Notes: a model not told the origin generated them from the sequence alone. A stretch of DNA of 45,249 bases from Oscillospiraceae bacterium (GCA_024697625.1 JAILFJ010000037.1:1-45249), one strand, 5' to 3'; shown: positions 17,838 to 26,180, counted from the first letter of the stretch. Program-made: numbers and translations.

Positions 17838-17876
17838 AAAAAACAGGAGCATCGGTTTCGTATTCCGACGCTCCTG
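17838..17876 (-). terminator. Intrinsic terminator of the phosphofructokinase gene
   Basis: A 12-bp inverted repeat with one A-C mismatch (17844-17855 with 17865-17876) is followed on the minus strand by six T (17838-17843). It lies 60 nt after the phosphofructokinase stop. Confidence 0.85.
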
Positions 17877-17935
17877 CTGATCTTATCAAACTATTACAGT
17901 GATCGTACTGTCTACAATCTTGGTATGCCTGCGGC

Positions 17936-19180
17936 TTACTTTGCAAAGACCTTCTTCAGCTTTGCGTAGCGGGGAAGAGAATCCTCCTTCGGGACTTCCG
18001 CTTCACCCTGAATCAGCGGAAGGACATACGCGATGAAGTCATCGGTCAGACCGTTATGCTGCGGATTGATCCACTCCAGGGGAACTTTTTTCTCGTAATT
18101 TGCAACCGACTCCAGGGGCAGCAGCTTATAGACACAGTGGTAAGCTCCGTCAACCGTCTCACGCTCAAATGCAACCATGTAACCACTCTCACCCTCGACA
18201 GCCTTCTCAACGGCAACACGTCCGGCGTTAAAGGCTTCTTCCACATCCGTGGCAGAGGCAAGGTGCGCACCGCAGCGCTGAAGAAGGCTCAGCTCAATGC
18301 CGCGCACTTTGGCGTTGGTATGTGCTTTGACAACCTCGGCAAGCATCGAAGCAAGACCGCCTAACTGAGCATGGCCGAAACCATCGGTTGCAGAGGTCTT
18401 TGCTTCTGAGACAAAGCTTCCGTCCGCATAATGGATCCCTTCGGAAACAGCAACAAAGCACTTGCCGTTTTTCTTATCCAGCACATCATCGACATCCGCG
18501 AGAAACTGCTCCATGCTGAAATCACACTCGGGAAGATAGACGAGATCCGGCCCGGAACCGTAAGCCGTAGCGAGAGCGGCGCTTGCTGCGAGCCAGCCGG
18601 CATGACGACCCATGATTTCGACAACAACAACCATACGGTTATCGTAGACTCGTGCATCCTTGTTGATCTCCATGCAGGAAGTAGCAATATACTTGGCAGC
18701 ACTGGCAAAGCCCGGACAATGATCGGTACCGTAGAGATCGTTGTCGATGGTCTTGGGAACGCCCATCACATGGCAGTCGTAACCGACAGACTTCATATAC
18801 TTGCTGATTTTATTGCAGGTATCCATCGAGTCGTTTCCACCGTTATAGAAGAAGTAGCGAACATTGTACTTCTTGAAGATCTCAAGGATGCGCCTGTAAT
18901 CACTGTCATCTACGTCCGGATCAGCCATCTTGTAGCGGCAGGAGCCGAGCTCGGAGGATGGGGTATGAAGCAGATAGCGCAGTTCTTCCGGATCTTCTTC
19001 GTCCATGATATAAAGCTGGTCGTTCAGGACACCCTGTATGCCGTGGAATGCGCCGTAGACCTTGGTGATTTCCTTCGCCTCCAAGGCAGTTTTGATCACA
19101 CCGTATGCGCTTGCATTAATCACGGAGGTGGGCCCGCCGGACTGACCGAAAATGCAGGAACCGATTAGCTTTTCTGACAT
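17936..19180 (-). CDS. pfp: 6-phosphofructokinase, pyrophosphate-dependent type
   Basis: The start at 19180 (MSEKLIGSCIF) has AAGGAGA 6 nt upstream, giving 414 residues. GQSGGPTSVINAS opens the nucleotide site. GGNDSMD (114-120) and VPKTIDND (141-148) are decisive: ATP enzymes have GGDGS and a Gly in the second motif, whereas PPi enzymes carry Asp and Lys at those places, as here (D117, K143). The first Asp of GGD is Asn, as I recall for a long clostridial and archaeal clade. IMGRHAGWLA and PECDFS are substrate-binding landmarks. Phosphorylates fructose-6-phosphate, probably reversibly with PPi. It is monocistronic, with its own intrinsic terminator. Confidence 0.88.
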   Translation of the reverse strand: MSEKLIGSCIFGQSGGPTSVINASAYGVIKTALEAKEITKVYGAFHGIQGVLNDQLYIMDEEDPEELRYLLHTPSSELGSCRYKMADPDVDDSDYRRILEIFKKYNVRYFFYNGGNDSMDTCNKISKYMKSVGYDCHVMGVPKTIDNDLYGTDHCPGFASAAKYIATSCMEINKDARVYDNRMVVVVEIMGRHAGWLAASAALATAYGSGPDLVYLPECDFSMEQFLADVDDVLDKKNGKCFVAVSEGIHYADGSFVSEAKTSATDGFGHAQLGGLASMLAEVVKAHTNAKVRGIELSLLQRCGAHLASATDVEEAFNAGRVAVEKAVEGESGYMVAFERETVDGAYHCVYKLLPLESVANYEKKVPLEWINPQHNGLTDDFIAYVLPLIQGEAEVPKEDSLPRYAKLKKVFAK

Positions 19181-19226
19181 CTTTATTCTCCTTGCCAAAA
19201 TTTTTCTAAATTTTTATCTGTGCTTA

Positions 19227-19255
19227 TTGATTCTAACAGAAAATGAGGATATAAT
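19227..19255 (+). promoter_or_regulatory. Promoter for fba
   Basis: TTGATT (19227-19232), 17-nt spacer and perfect TATAAT (19250-19255), about 60 nt before the fba leader's start codon. The gap 19181-19322 is very AT-rich and must also hold the divergent phosphofructokinase promoter, which I could not place with confidence. Confidence 0.75.
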
Positions 19256-19322
19256 AGAATCATAAATTTGTAAATATACTTTTTGTACAAATTTTAATTT
19301 TTTTTTAAGGGAGAGTTGAAAA

Positions 19323-20258
19323 ATGCCTCTGGTAACTACGAAGGAAATGTTCGAAAAGGCCTACAATGGTGGTTACGCTATCGGTGCGTTCAACGTGAAC
19401 AACATGGAGATCGTCCAGGGAATCACCGAAGCTGCAGCGGAAGTGCGCGCACCGCTGATTCTTCAGGTTTCCAAGGGAGCCAGAAAGTACGCGAACCATA
19501 CCTATCTGATGAAGCTGGTTGAGGCTGCCGTGATTGAAACCGGTCTTCCGATCGCACTTCATCTGGACCACGGCGACTCTTTTGAGCTTTGCAAGTCCTG
19601 CATCGACGGTGGCTTTACCTCGGTGATGATCGATGCCTCTTCCAAACCTTTCGAAGATAATATCGCTCTTACCAGACAGGTTGTCGAATACGCCCATGAT
19701 CACGGTGTCGTCGTTGAAGCCGAGCTTGGAACGCTGGCCGGTATTGAGGACGAGGTTCAGGTCTCGGCCGAAGACAGCTCCTACACCCGTCCCGAAGATG
19801 TACAGGAGTTTGTTCAGCGTACTGGCTGCGACTCTCTCGCGATAGCCATCGGTACCTCTCACGGCGCCTATAAGTTCAAACCGGGGACGGATCCCAAGCT
19901 TCGCCTTGATATACTGGAAGAAGTGGAAAAGCGCCTTCCCGGATTCCCGATCGTGCTGCATGGTTCTTCCTCTGTTCCGCAGGAATTTGTCAAGATGATC
20001 AATGAGAACGGCGGCGCGATGCCCGGTGCCATTGGCATTCCCGAAGAGCAGCTCCGCCTCGCAGCCCAGAAGGCAGTCTGCAAAATCAACATTGACTCGG
20101 ATCTTCGCCTTGCCATGACCGCCTGTATTCGGAAATACTTTAATGAGCATCCGGATCACTTCGATCCCCGCCAGTACCTTGGTCCGGCAAGAGAAGCAAT
20201 CCATGCGATGGTCAAGCATAAGATTGTGGATGTCCTCGGGTGTGACGGGAAAGCATAA
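19323..20258 (+). CDS. fba: Class II fructose-1,6-bisphosphate aldolase
   Basis: Zinc aldolase splitting fructose-1,6-bisphosphate into the two triose phosphates. In 311 residues the catalytic and zinc residues appear as LHLDHGD (D82, H83), AELGTLAG, the GTSHGAYKF His near 180 and VLHGSSSVP with the His near 214. GGGAGAG precedes the ATG. The opening PLVTTKEMFEKAYNGGYAIGAFNVNN is typical of this class. The gene opens a plus-strand unit that includes the P-type-ATPase-like gene 32 nt downstream. Confidence 0.97.
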   Translation: MPLVTTKEMFEKAYNGGYAIGAFNVNNMEIVQGITEAAAEVRAPLILQVSKGARKYANHTYLMKLVEAAVIETGLPIALHLDHGDSFELCKSCIDGGFTSVMIDASSKPFEDNIALTRQVVEYAHDHGVVVEAELGTLAGIEDEVQVSAEDSSYTRPEDVQEFVQRTGCDSLAIAIGTSHGAYKFKPGTDPKLRLDILEEVEKRLPGFPIVLHGSSSVPQEFVKMINENGGAMPGAIGIPEEQLRLAAQKAVCKINIDSDLRLAMTACIRKYFNEHPDHFDPRQYLGPAREAIHAMVKHKIVDVLGCDGKA

Positions 20259-20290
20259 AGCCCGGGTCATCTAAGAGAAGGAGGCATAAA

Positions 20291-21931
20291 GTGAGCCCTG
20301 AGAGAATACGTGCTAGGCACAGCTCGGATCATTCCGGGAAAAAGCAGGGCAGCTTTGAGATTGCACTGCCGGTCCGCCTGGTTTTTTCGGCAGTACTGGT
20401 GATCATTTCTGCACTGTTTCAGTTACCTGTATGGCTCCGAACAGTCCTGTTGGTTGTCTCTGTTGTGTCCTCAGGATATGATGTTTTTCTTGCGGCTGTG
20501 GATGAGATTGCGGATAAACGCTACTTCTCCACAGAACTTGTGATCGTATTCGCTGCTGTCTTATCTTTCGTAATCGGTTTCCCAACCGAAGCTGCGATTA
20601 TGGTCATTCTATATCAGCTATCCAAAATTGTATTTCGGTACACCAAAAACAAATCCATCGATTCTGCGCGGGCACTTCTCAGCTATCAGGACAACGATAT
20701 TCAGGGGCGGGTAGAGGAGATCATCAGTGACGGCCATCCAGGCGAAATGAGACTCCAGCGCACAATCGAAACCAGCGCTACGTTTGTGCTGCGTCTTCTG
20801 ATTGTATTTGCATTGATCTATGCGATAGCACTGCCTCTCCTTACCGGAATCAGCTTTCGCGTCTCTATACACAGGGCTTTGATGATTCTTCTTGCTTCAT
20901 CTCCAGTGTCTGTCGCAATCTCGTTTCCGATTATTGTAATCACCGGTCTCTGTTTTGCCGCACGCAATGGTGTTGTGTTCAGCAGCGTTGGAGCCATGGA
21001 GAAAGCCTGCGATCTGAATGTCGCTCTGTTCGACAAGGACGGTGTGTTTTCAGACGAGGCGCCTCATCTGATCGGGTTGCAGTCGGATGTTCTGGATAAA
21101 AAAACGTTCCTGCATTTTCTGGCCCACGCAACGTATTATTCAGACCAGCCGTTCGCAAAAGCAATTTCCGATTATTACGATCAGGAATACCGCCTTGATC
21201 TGGTCAGCGACTTCAAAGATATCCCAGGTTACGGCGTATCTGTAAGCATCGGTGGTGCTCCCGTTGTTTTGGCATCCAAGGTTTATTATGATGAGCAGGG
21301 GATTGAGGTCCCGGAACGCGGTTTTCCTGAGGGAATCCCGTATTACCTGACCGTCGCAGACCGGTATGTTGGGCGGGTGGTCATATCGGCAGAGATTGAT
21401 CAGGACGCCGTCGGTCTTGTTGAAGACATGCAAATGGCCGGAATTCCGAGAAACATCCTCATTACTGAGGATGGCAAGGAACAGAGTCAGTCAGTCGCAG
21501 AGTCTCTTCACTTCACTGAAGTAGTCGGGGAATGCGATATGGACAGAAAGCTCCGCCTCATAAGTGACATTTCCCAGGATGAGCAGAACTGTACGACCTT
21601 TATCTATGCCAATGGAATAGAGGGTCACAGTGCGGCAGATCTTGATATCCGGATCAGCAGAAAAGGAAAATATGCCGATGTCATCGTGCTTCCGGATTAT
21701 TACCTCAATATTCCACATTCTTTTGGGACCTGCCGCAGAGTCAAGGAACTGTTCGCAGAAAACGCCATCTTCATTTTTGTAGTCAAGGCAATTCTTATTT
21801 TCCTCAGCATCATTGGCTACAGCAACCTCTGGTTCGTTGTTTTCATAGACACTGTTGCGGCACTGGCAACAATCCTGAATGCCATTCGTGTCACCATGCC
21901 GTCGCTATTGCAAGGCAAATCTGAACGTTGA
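20291..21931 (+). CDS. Degenerate P1B-type ATPase-like membrane protein (probable pseudoenzyme)
   Basis: The GTG at 20291 has AGGAGG 6 nt upstream; 546 residues follow. Order and spacing match a heavy-metal P-type ATPase: membrane helices, the stretch ASSPVSVAISFPIIVITGL then AARNGVVF, the P-domain and a final helix pair (about 486-508, 512-533). Key residues differ. The metal-site CPC is SPV (204-206). DKTGT is DKDGV (248-252, Asp kept). The N-domain SEHP is SDQP (284-287), though PGYGV remains. The GDGxND hinge is ANGIEGH (440-446). The actuator domain with TGE is missing: only about 45 residues (122-165) separate the flanking helices. Long and uninterrupted, so not decayed. Transport activity is very unlikely; a regulatory or structural role is inference. 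Shares fba's transcript by spacing. Confidence 0.75.
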   Translation: MSPERIRARHSSDHSGKKQGSFEIALPVRLVFSAVLVIISALFQLPVWLRTVLLVVSVVSSGYDVFLAAVDEIADKRYFSTELVIVFAAVLSFVIGFPTEAAIMVILYQLSKIVFRYTKNKSIDSARALLSYQDNDIQGRVEEIISDGHPGEMRLQRTIETSATFVLRLLIVFALIYAIALPLLTGISFRVSIHRALMILLASSPVSVAISFPIIVITGLCFAARNGVVFSSVGAMEKACDLNVALFDKDGVFSDEAPHLIGLQSDVLDKKTFLHFLAHATYYSDQPFAKAISDYYDQEYRLDLVSDFKDIPGYGVSVSIGGAPVVLASKVYYDEQGIEVPERGFPEGIPYYLTVADRYVGRVVISAEIDQDAVGLVEDMQMAGIPRNILITEDGKEQSQSVAESLHFTEVVGECDMDRKLRLISDISQDEQNCTTFIYANGIEGHSAADLDIRISRKGKYADVIVLPDYYLNIPHSFGTCRRVKELFAENAIFIFVVKAILIFLSIIGYSNLWFVVFIDTVAALATILNAIRVTMPSLLQGKSER

Positions 21932-21972
21932 TGCGATAATCAATCTGTTCGAAACCAATCCGATATCTCTGA

Positions 21973-22008
21973 AAAACGGGTTCTGCGTCTGTGCGCAGCA
22001 CCCGTTTT
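21973..22008 (+). terminator. Terminator of the fba unit
   Basis: A two-part stem: AAAACGGG/CCCGTTTT (21973-21980 with 22001-22008) and inner CTGCG/CGCAG (21983-21987 with 21994-21998), 41 nt after the stop of the P-type-ATPase-like gene, ending in TTTT. Confidence 0.75.
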
Positions 22009-22039
22009 CAATATAATCTGGATCTTTTTTCGCAAACAC

Positions 22040-22068
22040 TTGACAGGAGAGAGCAAAACGTGTATGAT
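22040..22068 (+). promoter_or_regulatory. Promoter of the Xer-type recombinase gene
   Basis: Consensus TTGACA (22040-22045), 17-nt spacer, TATGAT (22063-22068), leaving a leader of about 60 nt. Confidence 0.75.
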
Positions 22069-22134
22069 GGCAAACAGATATAATATCGCATAATATAAAT
22101 TTAACGAGATTGTATAGATGGGAGAAAACAGCAG

Positions 22135-23118
22135 ATGAATCTTGACAGTATTACAGATGCACCAGATATTCTGATGGAGTTTCTGGAATATCACTCAACG
22201 GTACGTGGCCATTCCGACCGAACTGTAAACGCTTACTATACCGATCTGAAAATCCTGTTTCGCTATCTGAAGCGACGCAGACATCTCGTGCCTCGGGACA
22301 TGCCTTTTTCTGAGATTGATATCACCGATGTAGATCTGGATTTCATTCGATCGATCCGGATTGAAGAACTGTACCGTTATCAATCCTTTTCACCGGAAAA
22401 CACGGACACATCGCTCTCTGCGGCAAGCAGATGTCGTCGGACGTCATCTGTGAAATCCTTTTATAATTATCTGGTCGCAAAACGTCATCTGTTAGAGCGC
22501 AACATCGGTCTTGAACTTGACATGCCAAAGAAACAGGCTTCGCTTCCTCGGTATCTTCAGGAAGAGGAATGCGAACGCCTTCTAGCAGCCTGCGACGGAC
22601 CGTATCAATATCGGGATTACTGTATTCTGATGCTCTTTCTGTGCTGTGGCCTTCGAATCTCGGAACTGGTCTCGATCAATGTGCAAGATATTTACGAGGA
22701 CCATCTGCGCGTGCTCGGTAAAGGCAATAAAGAGAGAATTGTCTTTTTTGCGGAAGGATGCAGAGAGGCCATCGATGACTATCTTGCAGTCAGAAACGCA
22801 GAAAAAACCAGAGATTCCGATAAAAATGCTCTCTTTATCAGTCAGAAAAACTGCCGCTTCGGAGCTCGGGGCATCGAACAGATGCTGGAACGAAAGCTGA
22901 AACAGGCGGGACTTGATGCAAGCCGCTATTCGCCCCATAAGCTGCGTCATACGGCGGCAACTCTGATGTTGAAGAACGGCGTGGACACGCGTGCGCTGCA
23001 GGAGGTCCTGGGACACAGCAATCTCAACACAACACAGATCTATACACATTTGGACAACGCTGCATTGCGGGAAGCTGCCAGAGCAAATCCTATTGGCAAG
23101 AAGAAAAAGAACGAGTAA
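22135..23118 (+). CDS. Tyrosine recombinase, XerC/XerD type
   Basis: A 327-residue site-specific recombinase. An N-terminal SAM-like core-binding domain (about 10-125) precedes the catalytic domain with all active-site residues: R174 (CGLRISEL), K196 (GKGNKER), H268 and R271 (SPHKLRHTAA), H294 (LGHSNLNTTQIYTH) and nucleophile Y303. GGGAG precedes the ATG. Size and sequence fit chromosome dimer resolution by Xer better than a phage or transposon integrase, and no mobile element surrounds it. Its 3' end overlaps the convergent trmK gene by 29 nt. Whether it is the XerC or XerD partner cannot be settled here. Confidence 0.9.
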   Translation: MNLDSITDAPDILMEFLEYHSTVRGHSDRTVNAYYTDLKILFRYLKRRRHLVPRDMPFSEIDITDVDLDFIRSIRIEELYRYQSFSPENTDTSLSAASRCRRTSSVKSFYNYLVAKRHLLERNIGLELDMPKKQASLPRYLQEEECERLLAACDGPYQYRDYCILMLFLCCGLRISELVSINVQDIYEDHLRVLGKGNKERIVFFAEGCREAIDDYLAVRNAEKTRDSDKNALFISQKNCRFGARGIEQMLERKLKQAGLDASRYSPHKLRHTAATLMLKNGVDTRALQEVLGHSNLNTTQIYTHLDNAALREAARANPIGKKKKNE

Positions 23119-23776
23119 GCTCTTTTCTTATATGATCATAAAAACAGAACGCAGGTGTCCCCTGCTGCCCACTGATGCGCATCCCGGTCAGTTTCTTCTC
23201 TACCAGAGTCAGCTGTTCAGAGATCAACAACTGAAATCCGGGGTTATTGCCATGGTGCGGTTTCTTTCCGACCAGATATTCGGAATCCATGTAATGGGCA
23301 CTGGTACCCTGTTCTGCAGCAAAAAGCTGATAAATATGCCCGTTTTCCGCCACAACTTCCTCGGTAACGATACAAAACCCGTTATGGATGAGCCAATATC
23401 GGAGTACCTCTGCACGCGTCATCGGCTGCAAAACCAGCCGGTACGGTGCTGAGAACAGCCATTCCGCCCGGTCGAGGATACCGCATACGGTATCCCCGCC
23501 CATCCCGGCAATCGCAATACAGTCGACTCTTTCGGGGGGACACAGCGCCAGGCCGTCGCAGAGCTGAAATTCAATTCTATCCGCAACCCCTGCCTGTGCC
23601 GCTGCTGCTCGAGCCGTATTCAAAGGTCCCTCCCGAATATCCGTTGCAAAGATAGAACCGGTATAGCCGTTCCGGGCGAGCAGAATTGGAATCAGGCCGT
23701 GGTCTGTTCCCACATCGATAATTCCTTTACCGTCTGTGGCAAGCAGACTGTAAATCCTGGCAAGTCGCTGGTCCAT
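23090..23776 (-). CDS. trmK: tRNA (adenine(22)-N1)-methyltransferase TrmK
   Basis: A 228-residue SAM methyltransferase that makes m1A22 in bacterial tRNAs. Marks include DQRLARI at the start, IIDVGTDHGLIPILLA (SAM-binding loop), FATDIREGPLNTA, IAIAGMGGDT near 88 and LVLQPM near 113. A C-terminal helical extension (about 170-225) is normal for TrmK. No Shine-Dalgarno is visible before the ATG; an extended -10 sequence sits just upstream. The end overlaps the recombinase gene on the other strand. Confidence 0.92.
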   Translation of the reverse strand: MDQRLARIYSLLATDGKGIIDVGTDHGLIPILLARNGYTGSIFATDIREGPLNTARAAAAQAGVADRIEFQLCDGLALCPPERVDCIAIAGMGGDTVCGILDRAEWLFSAPYRLVLQPMTRAEVLRYWLIHNGFCIVTEEVVAENGHIYQLFAAEQGTSAHYMDSEYLVGKKPHHGNNPGFQLLISEQLTLVEKKLTGMRISGQQGTPAFCFYDHIRKELTRSFSSCQ

Positions 23777-23783
23777 GTGTGTT

Positions 23784-23792
23784 ATGATATCA
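23784..23792 (-). promoter_or_regulatory. Extended -10 element placing transcription start at the trmK ATG
   Basis: Minus-strand TGATATCAT (TG, one base, TATCAT at 23784-23789). A start 7-8 nt downstream would fall on or next to the trmK ATG at 23776. No convincing -35. Confidence 0.35.
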
Positions 23793-23805
23793 GAGACAGA
23801 ATGCC

Positions 23806-24006
23806 TCAGACCGTTTCCAGATAGCGCTGGAGATAATCGAGGAATTCATCCGGATCTACTCCATGGGCAGCACACGCCTGCTCCAGGGTCTCTCCGCTCG
23901 CCATAGCACATCCGAGACAGTGCATGCCGATCTCCTGAAAGAGAGGCATTGCTTCAGGGCAGTTTTCGACAATATCACCGATTACGGTATCTCTTGTGAT
24001 TTCCAT
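23806..24006 (-). CDS. DUF1858 domain protein (small redox-disulfide type)
   Basis: AGGAGG lies 4 nt before the ATG at 24006 (MEITRDTVIGDIV), giving 66 residues; a longer ORF upstream is not supported. The pattern DTVIGDIVENCPEAMPLFQEIGMHCLGCAMASGE is that of DUF1858 proteins, also known as the hybrid-cluster-protein-associated redox disulfide domain, with a CLGC pair near residues 30-33 and one more Cys near 43. The role is presumed redox or ligand binding. No hybrid cluster protein gene is in the window. It follows a zinc-ribbon gene, past an intrinsic terminator. Confidence 0.85.
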   Translation of the reverse strand: MEITRDTVIGDIVENCPEAMPLFQEIGMHCLGCAMASGETLEQACAAHGVDPDEFLDYLQRYLETV

Positions 24007-24033
24007 ATTTCCTCCTGAAAAAAGAATACAAAT

Positions 24034-24063
24034 AATAAAAAGGGCGCTGTATCTGCGCCCTTT
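24034..24063 (-). terminator. Intrinsic terminator after the zinc-ribbon gene
   Basis: A perfect 9-bp GC-rich stem (24039-24047 with 24055-24063), 7-nt loop, followed on the minus strand by TTATTATTT. It stands only about 30 nt before the DUF1858 start. Confidence 0.85.
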
Positions 24064-24088
24064 CAATCATCAAATAAATGCCTGAGGA

Positions 24089-24367
24089 TTAAGCCTGCTC
24101 TCTCATTCTCGCGAAGCACTCGCTGCAGTATACCGGGCGATCGGACTTCGGCTCAAACGGAACTCTGGCTTCTCCGCCGCATGCGGCGCAGACAGCAGTA
24201 AAGTACTCACGCGGACCGCGGGCGGCGTTCTTACGCGCATCACGGCAGGCCTTGCAGCGCTGGGGCTCATTCTGGAAGCCACGCTCGGCATAAAACTCCT
24301 GCTCACCGGCGGTAAAAACGAATTCTTTTCCACACTCTTTGCAAACTAAGGTCTTGTCTTCGTACAT
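24089..24367 (-). CDS. Double zinc-ribbon protein (zf-trcl-like)
   Basis: A 92-residue cytoplasmic protein with two four-cysteine zinc sites: C9/C12 with C38/C41, and C60/C63 with C81/C84. The first half (CKECGKEFVFTAGEQEFYAERGF then RCKACR) matches a small clostridial zinc-ribbon family; the second resembles the CxDRPVYCxxCF ribbon. GAGAGG precedes the ATG, and a strong promoter lies upstream. Function unknown; nucleic-acid or protein binding is typical for such folds. Confidence 0.85.
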   Translation of the reverse strand: MYEDKTLVCKECGKEFVFTAGEQEFYAERGFQNEPQRCKACRDARKNAARGPREYFTAVCAACGGEARVPFEPKSDRPVYCSECFARMREQA

Positions 24368-24443
24368 TTTGAATCCTCTCTTTTTGTATATGCCCTGCGG
24401 GCTTGTATTTGCGATCCGCCTAAGCTGGAAACGCTCAAGTGCT

Positions 24444-24471
24444 ATTATACATCACATTTATACAAAGTCAA
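24444..24471 (-). promoter_or_regulatory. Promoter of the zinc-ribbon gene
   Basis: Minus-strand TTGACT (24466-24471), 16-nt spacer and perfect TATAAT (24444-24449), about 70 nt before the start codon. Confidence 0.75.
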
Positions 24472-24515
24472 TAGATTATTTTCTTTATCCATAGGAAAAT
24501 ATTTCAGCTATTTGT

Positions 24516-25556
24516 TCAAAACGCCATTTGCTCCTGTCCATGGAAAACCAGACCCAGATGCTCATAGGTTTTTCTTGTCACACAGCGGCCTCGCTGGGTA
24601 CGCGTCAGATATCCGTTCTGCAGAAGATAGGGCTCGTAGACATCTTCCAACGTGACGGCATCCTCGTTGATTGTAGCTGCCAGTGTGTCGAGCCCAACCG
24701 GTCCTCCGTCATAAAACTCGATAATACTGCGCAGCATCCGACGGTCGATCGCATCCAATCCGGAACGGTCTACTTCCAGACTCAGCAGCGCAGCATCTGC
24801 CACTTCCCGCGTGATGATGCCGTCAGCACAGACCTGAGCATAGTCTCTTACCCTTCTGAGAAGGCGGTTGGCAATTCGCGGTGTGCCTCTGGAGCGGGAA
24901 GCAATCTCCGTTGCCCCATCTGGAGAGATCTGTACATTCAGAATCTGAGCAGAACGGTTTACGATCTGCTGCAGCTCTGAGTTGGAATAGAGTTCCAGAC
25001 GGAGATTCACACCAAAACGGTCGCGCAAAGGGGCCGTGAGCTGTCCGGAACGGGTTGTGGCTCCAATCAGTGTAAAATGAGGAAGCTCAAGATGAATCGA
25101 GCTTGCGGAAGGTCCTTTGCCCAGAATGATATCGATTGCAAAATCTTCCATTGCGGGATAGAGTATTTCTTCATAGGCACGGTTCAGCCGATGTATCTCG
25201 TCAACAAAAAGAATATCGCCTTCGGAGAGATTGGTCAGAAGTGCTACAAGATCGCCGGGTTTTTCGATCGCAGGACCTGAAGTGATGCGCATGTTAACCT
25301 GCATCTCATTCGCAATCACGGCGGCCAATGTGGTTTTCCCCAAGCCCGGAGGGCCATGCAGTAAAACATGGTCGAGAGGTTCTTTCCTCATTCTGGCAGC
25401 GTCAATAAAAATCTGCAGATTGCCTTTTGCCTTTTCCTGACCGATATATTCCCGGATGGTTTTTGGACGCAGTGAAAGCTCGCTGCGGTCCTCGGGTAAG
25501 CTGACAGCGCTTGTGATCGGTACGCTGTTTTTATCTTCAGAAAAATTGATACTCAT
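24516..25556 (-). CDS. ruvB: Holliday junction branch-migration ATPase RuvB
   Basis: AAA+ hexameric motor of the RuvAB complex. 346 residues with [12 protein letters not shown], Walker A GPPGLGKT (68-75), Walker [11 protein letters not shown], sensor GATTRSG and the arginine-finger region LRDRFG, then the winged helix ([18 protein letters not shown]). It is the last gene of ruvC-ruvA-ruvB, 18 nt after ruvA. About 70 nt of AT-rich sequence beyond its stop carries the next gene's promoter; I saw no clear terminator there. Confidence 0.98.
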   Translation of the reverse strand: MSINFSEDKNSVPITSAVSLPEDRSELSLRPKTIREYIGQEKAKGNLQIFIDAARMRKEPLDHVLLHGPPGLGKTTLAAVIANEMQVNMRITSGPAIEKPGDLVALLTNLSEGDILFVDEIHRLNRAYEEILYPAMEDFAIDIILGKGPSASSIHLELPHFTLIGATTRSGQLTAPLRDRFGVNLRLELYSNSELQQIVNRSAQILNVQISPDGATEIASRSRGTPRIANRLLRRVRDYAQVCADGIITREVADAALLSLEVDRSGLDAIDRRMLRSIIEFYDGGPVGLDTLAATINEDAVTLEDVYEPYLLQNGYLTRTQRGRCVTRKTYEHLGLVFHGQEQMAF

Positions 25557-25574
25557 TGTTCCCTGCGCTTTCTG

Positions 25575-26180
25575 TCAGACCATATTTTTCAGAACAGCAC
25601 GGATAATCTGTTCCGCACTCATGCCTTCTGACTGGATCCTGCGTAGAACCGGAGTAATCTCGGCAGTGCTGTAGCCGAGCATCCCCAGTGCCGCTATCGC
25701 ATCGCTTATAGCGGCGCCTTCCGGCGAGGGAATCGGAGATGTCGTGCCAGATGCAGAAGCTGCCAGAATGTTCTGGGTTTCGGCACCAAGTTTGTCGCGC
25801 AGCTCCAGGATAATTCTCTGGGCTGTTTTTTTCCCGATTCCGGGAGCGTTAGTCAGCGCTTTGGCATCATCGTTAACAATAGCCAGAAGCAGAAGATCCG
25901 GGGTCATAGAAGACAGAAGAGAGATCGCTGCTTTCGGACCAACACCGGACACTGAGAGCAGGAGCTCATAAAAGCGTTTCTCCTGAAGATCAGCAAAGCC
26001 ATAGAGATCATAATTGCTCTCGCCTATGGATTCCGAGATATACAGTTTGGCCTGCTGTCCTTTGGAGAGTGTACCCAGTGTTTTCAGCGATGAATACAGC
26101 AGATAGCCGACTCCGTTTACATCCAGGACCAGGCTGTTCTGCAGAATCTCAGAGACACTGCCGCTCAGATAGTAGAACAT
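25575..26180 (-). CDS. ruvA: Holliday junction DNA-binding protein RuvA
   Basis: 201 residues. The N-terminal OB fold starts MFYYLSGSVSEI; two helix-hairpin-helix motifs follow (LLSVSGVGPKAAISLLS and LTNAPGIGKKTAQRI); an Ala/Ser/Pro-rich linker then leads to the RuvB-binding domain III (ISDAIAALGMLGYS). It binds four-way junctions and recruits RuvB. Its start lies inside ruvC (16-nt overlap), showing coupled translation. Confidence 0.97.
   Translation of the reverse strand: MFYYLSGSVSEILQNSLVLDVNGVGYLLYSSLKTLGTLSKGQQAKLYISESIGESNYDLYGFADLQEKRFYELLLSVSGVGPKAAISLLSSMTPDLLLLAIVNDDAKALTNAPGIGKKTAQRIILELRDKLGAETQNILAASASGTTSPIPSPEGAAISDAIAALGMLGYSTAEITPVLRRIQSEGMSAEQIIRAVLKNMV

Noticed and set aside
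22135-23118. Integrative element or phage integrase with tRNA attachment site
   Set aside because: The recombinase is Xer-like in size and motifs, no phage or conjugation genes are adjacent, and the tRNA genes 6 kb away show no duplicated 3' ends.
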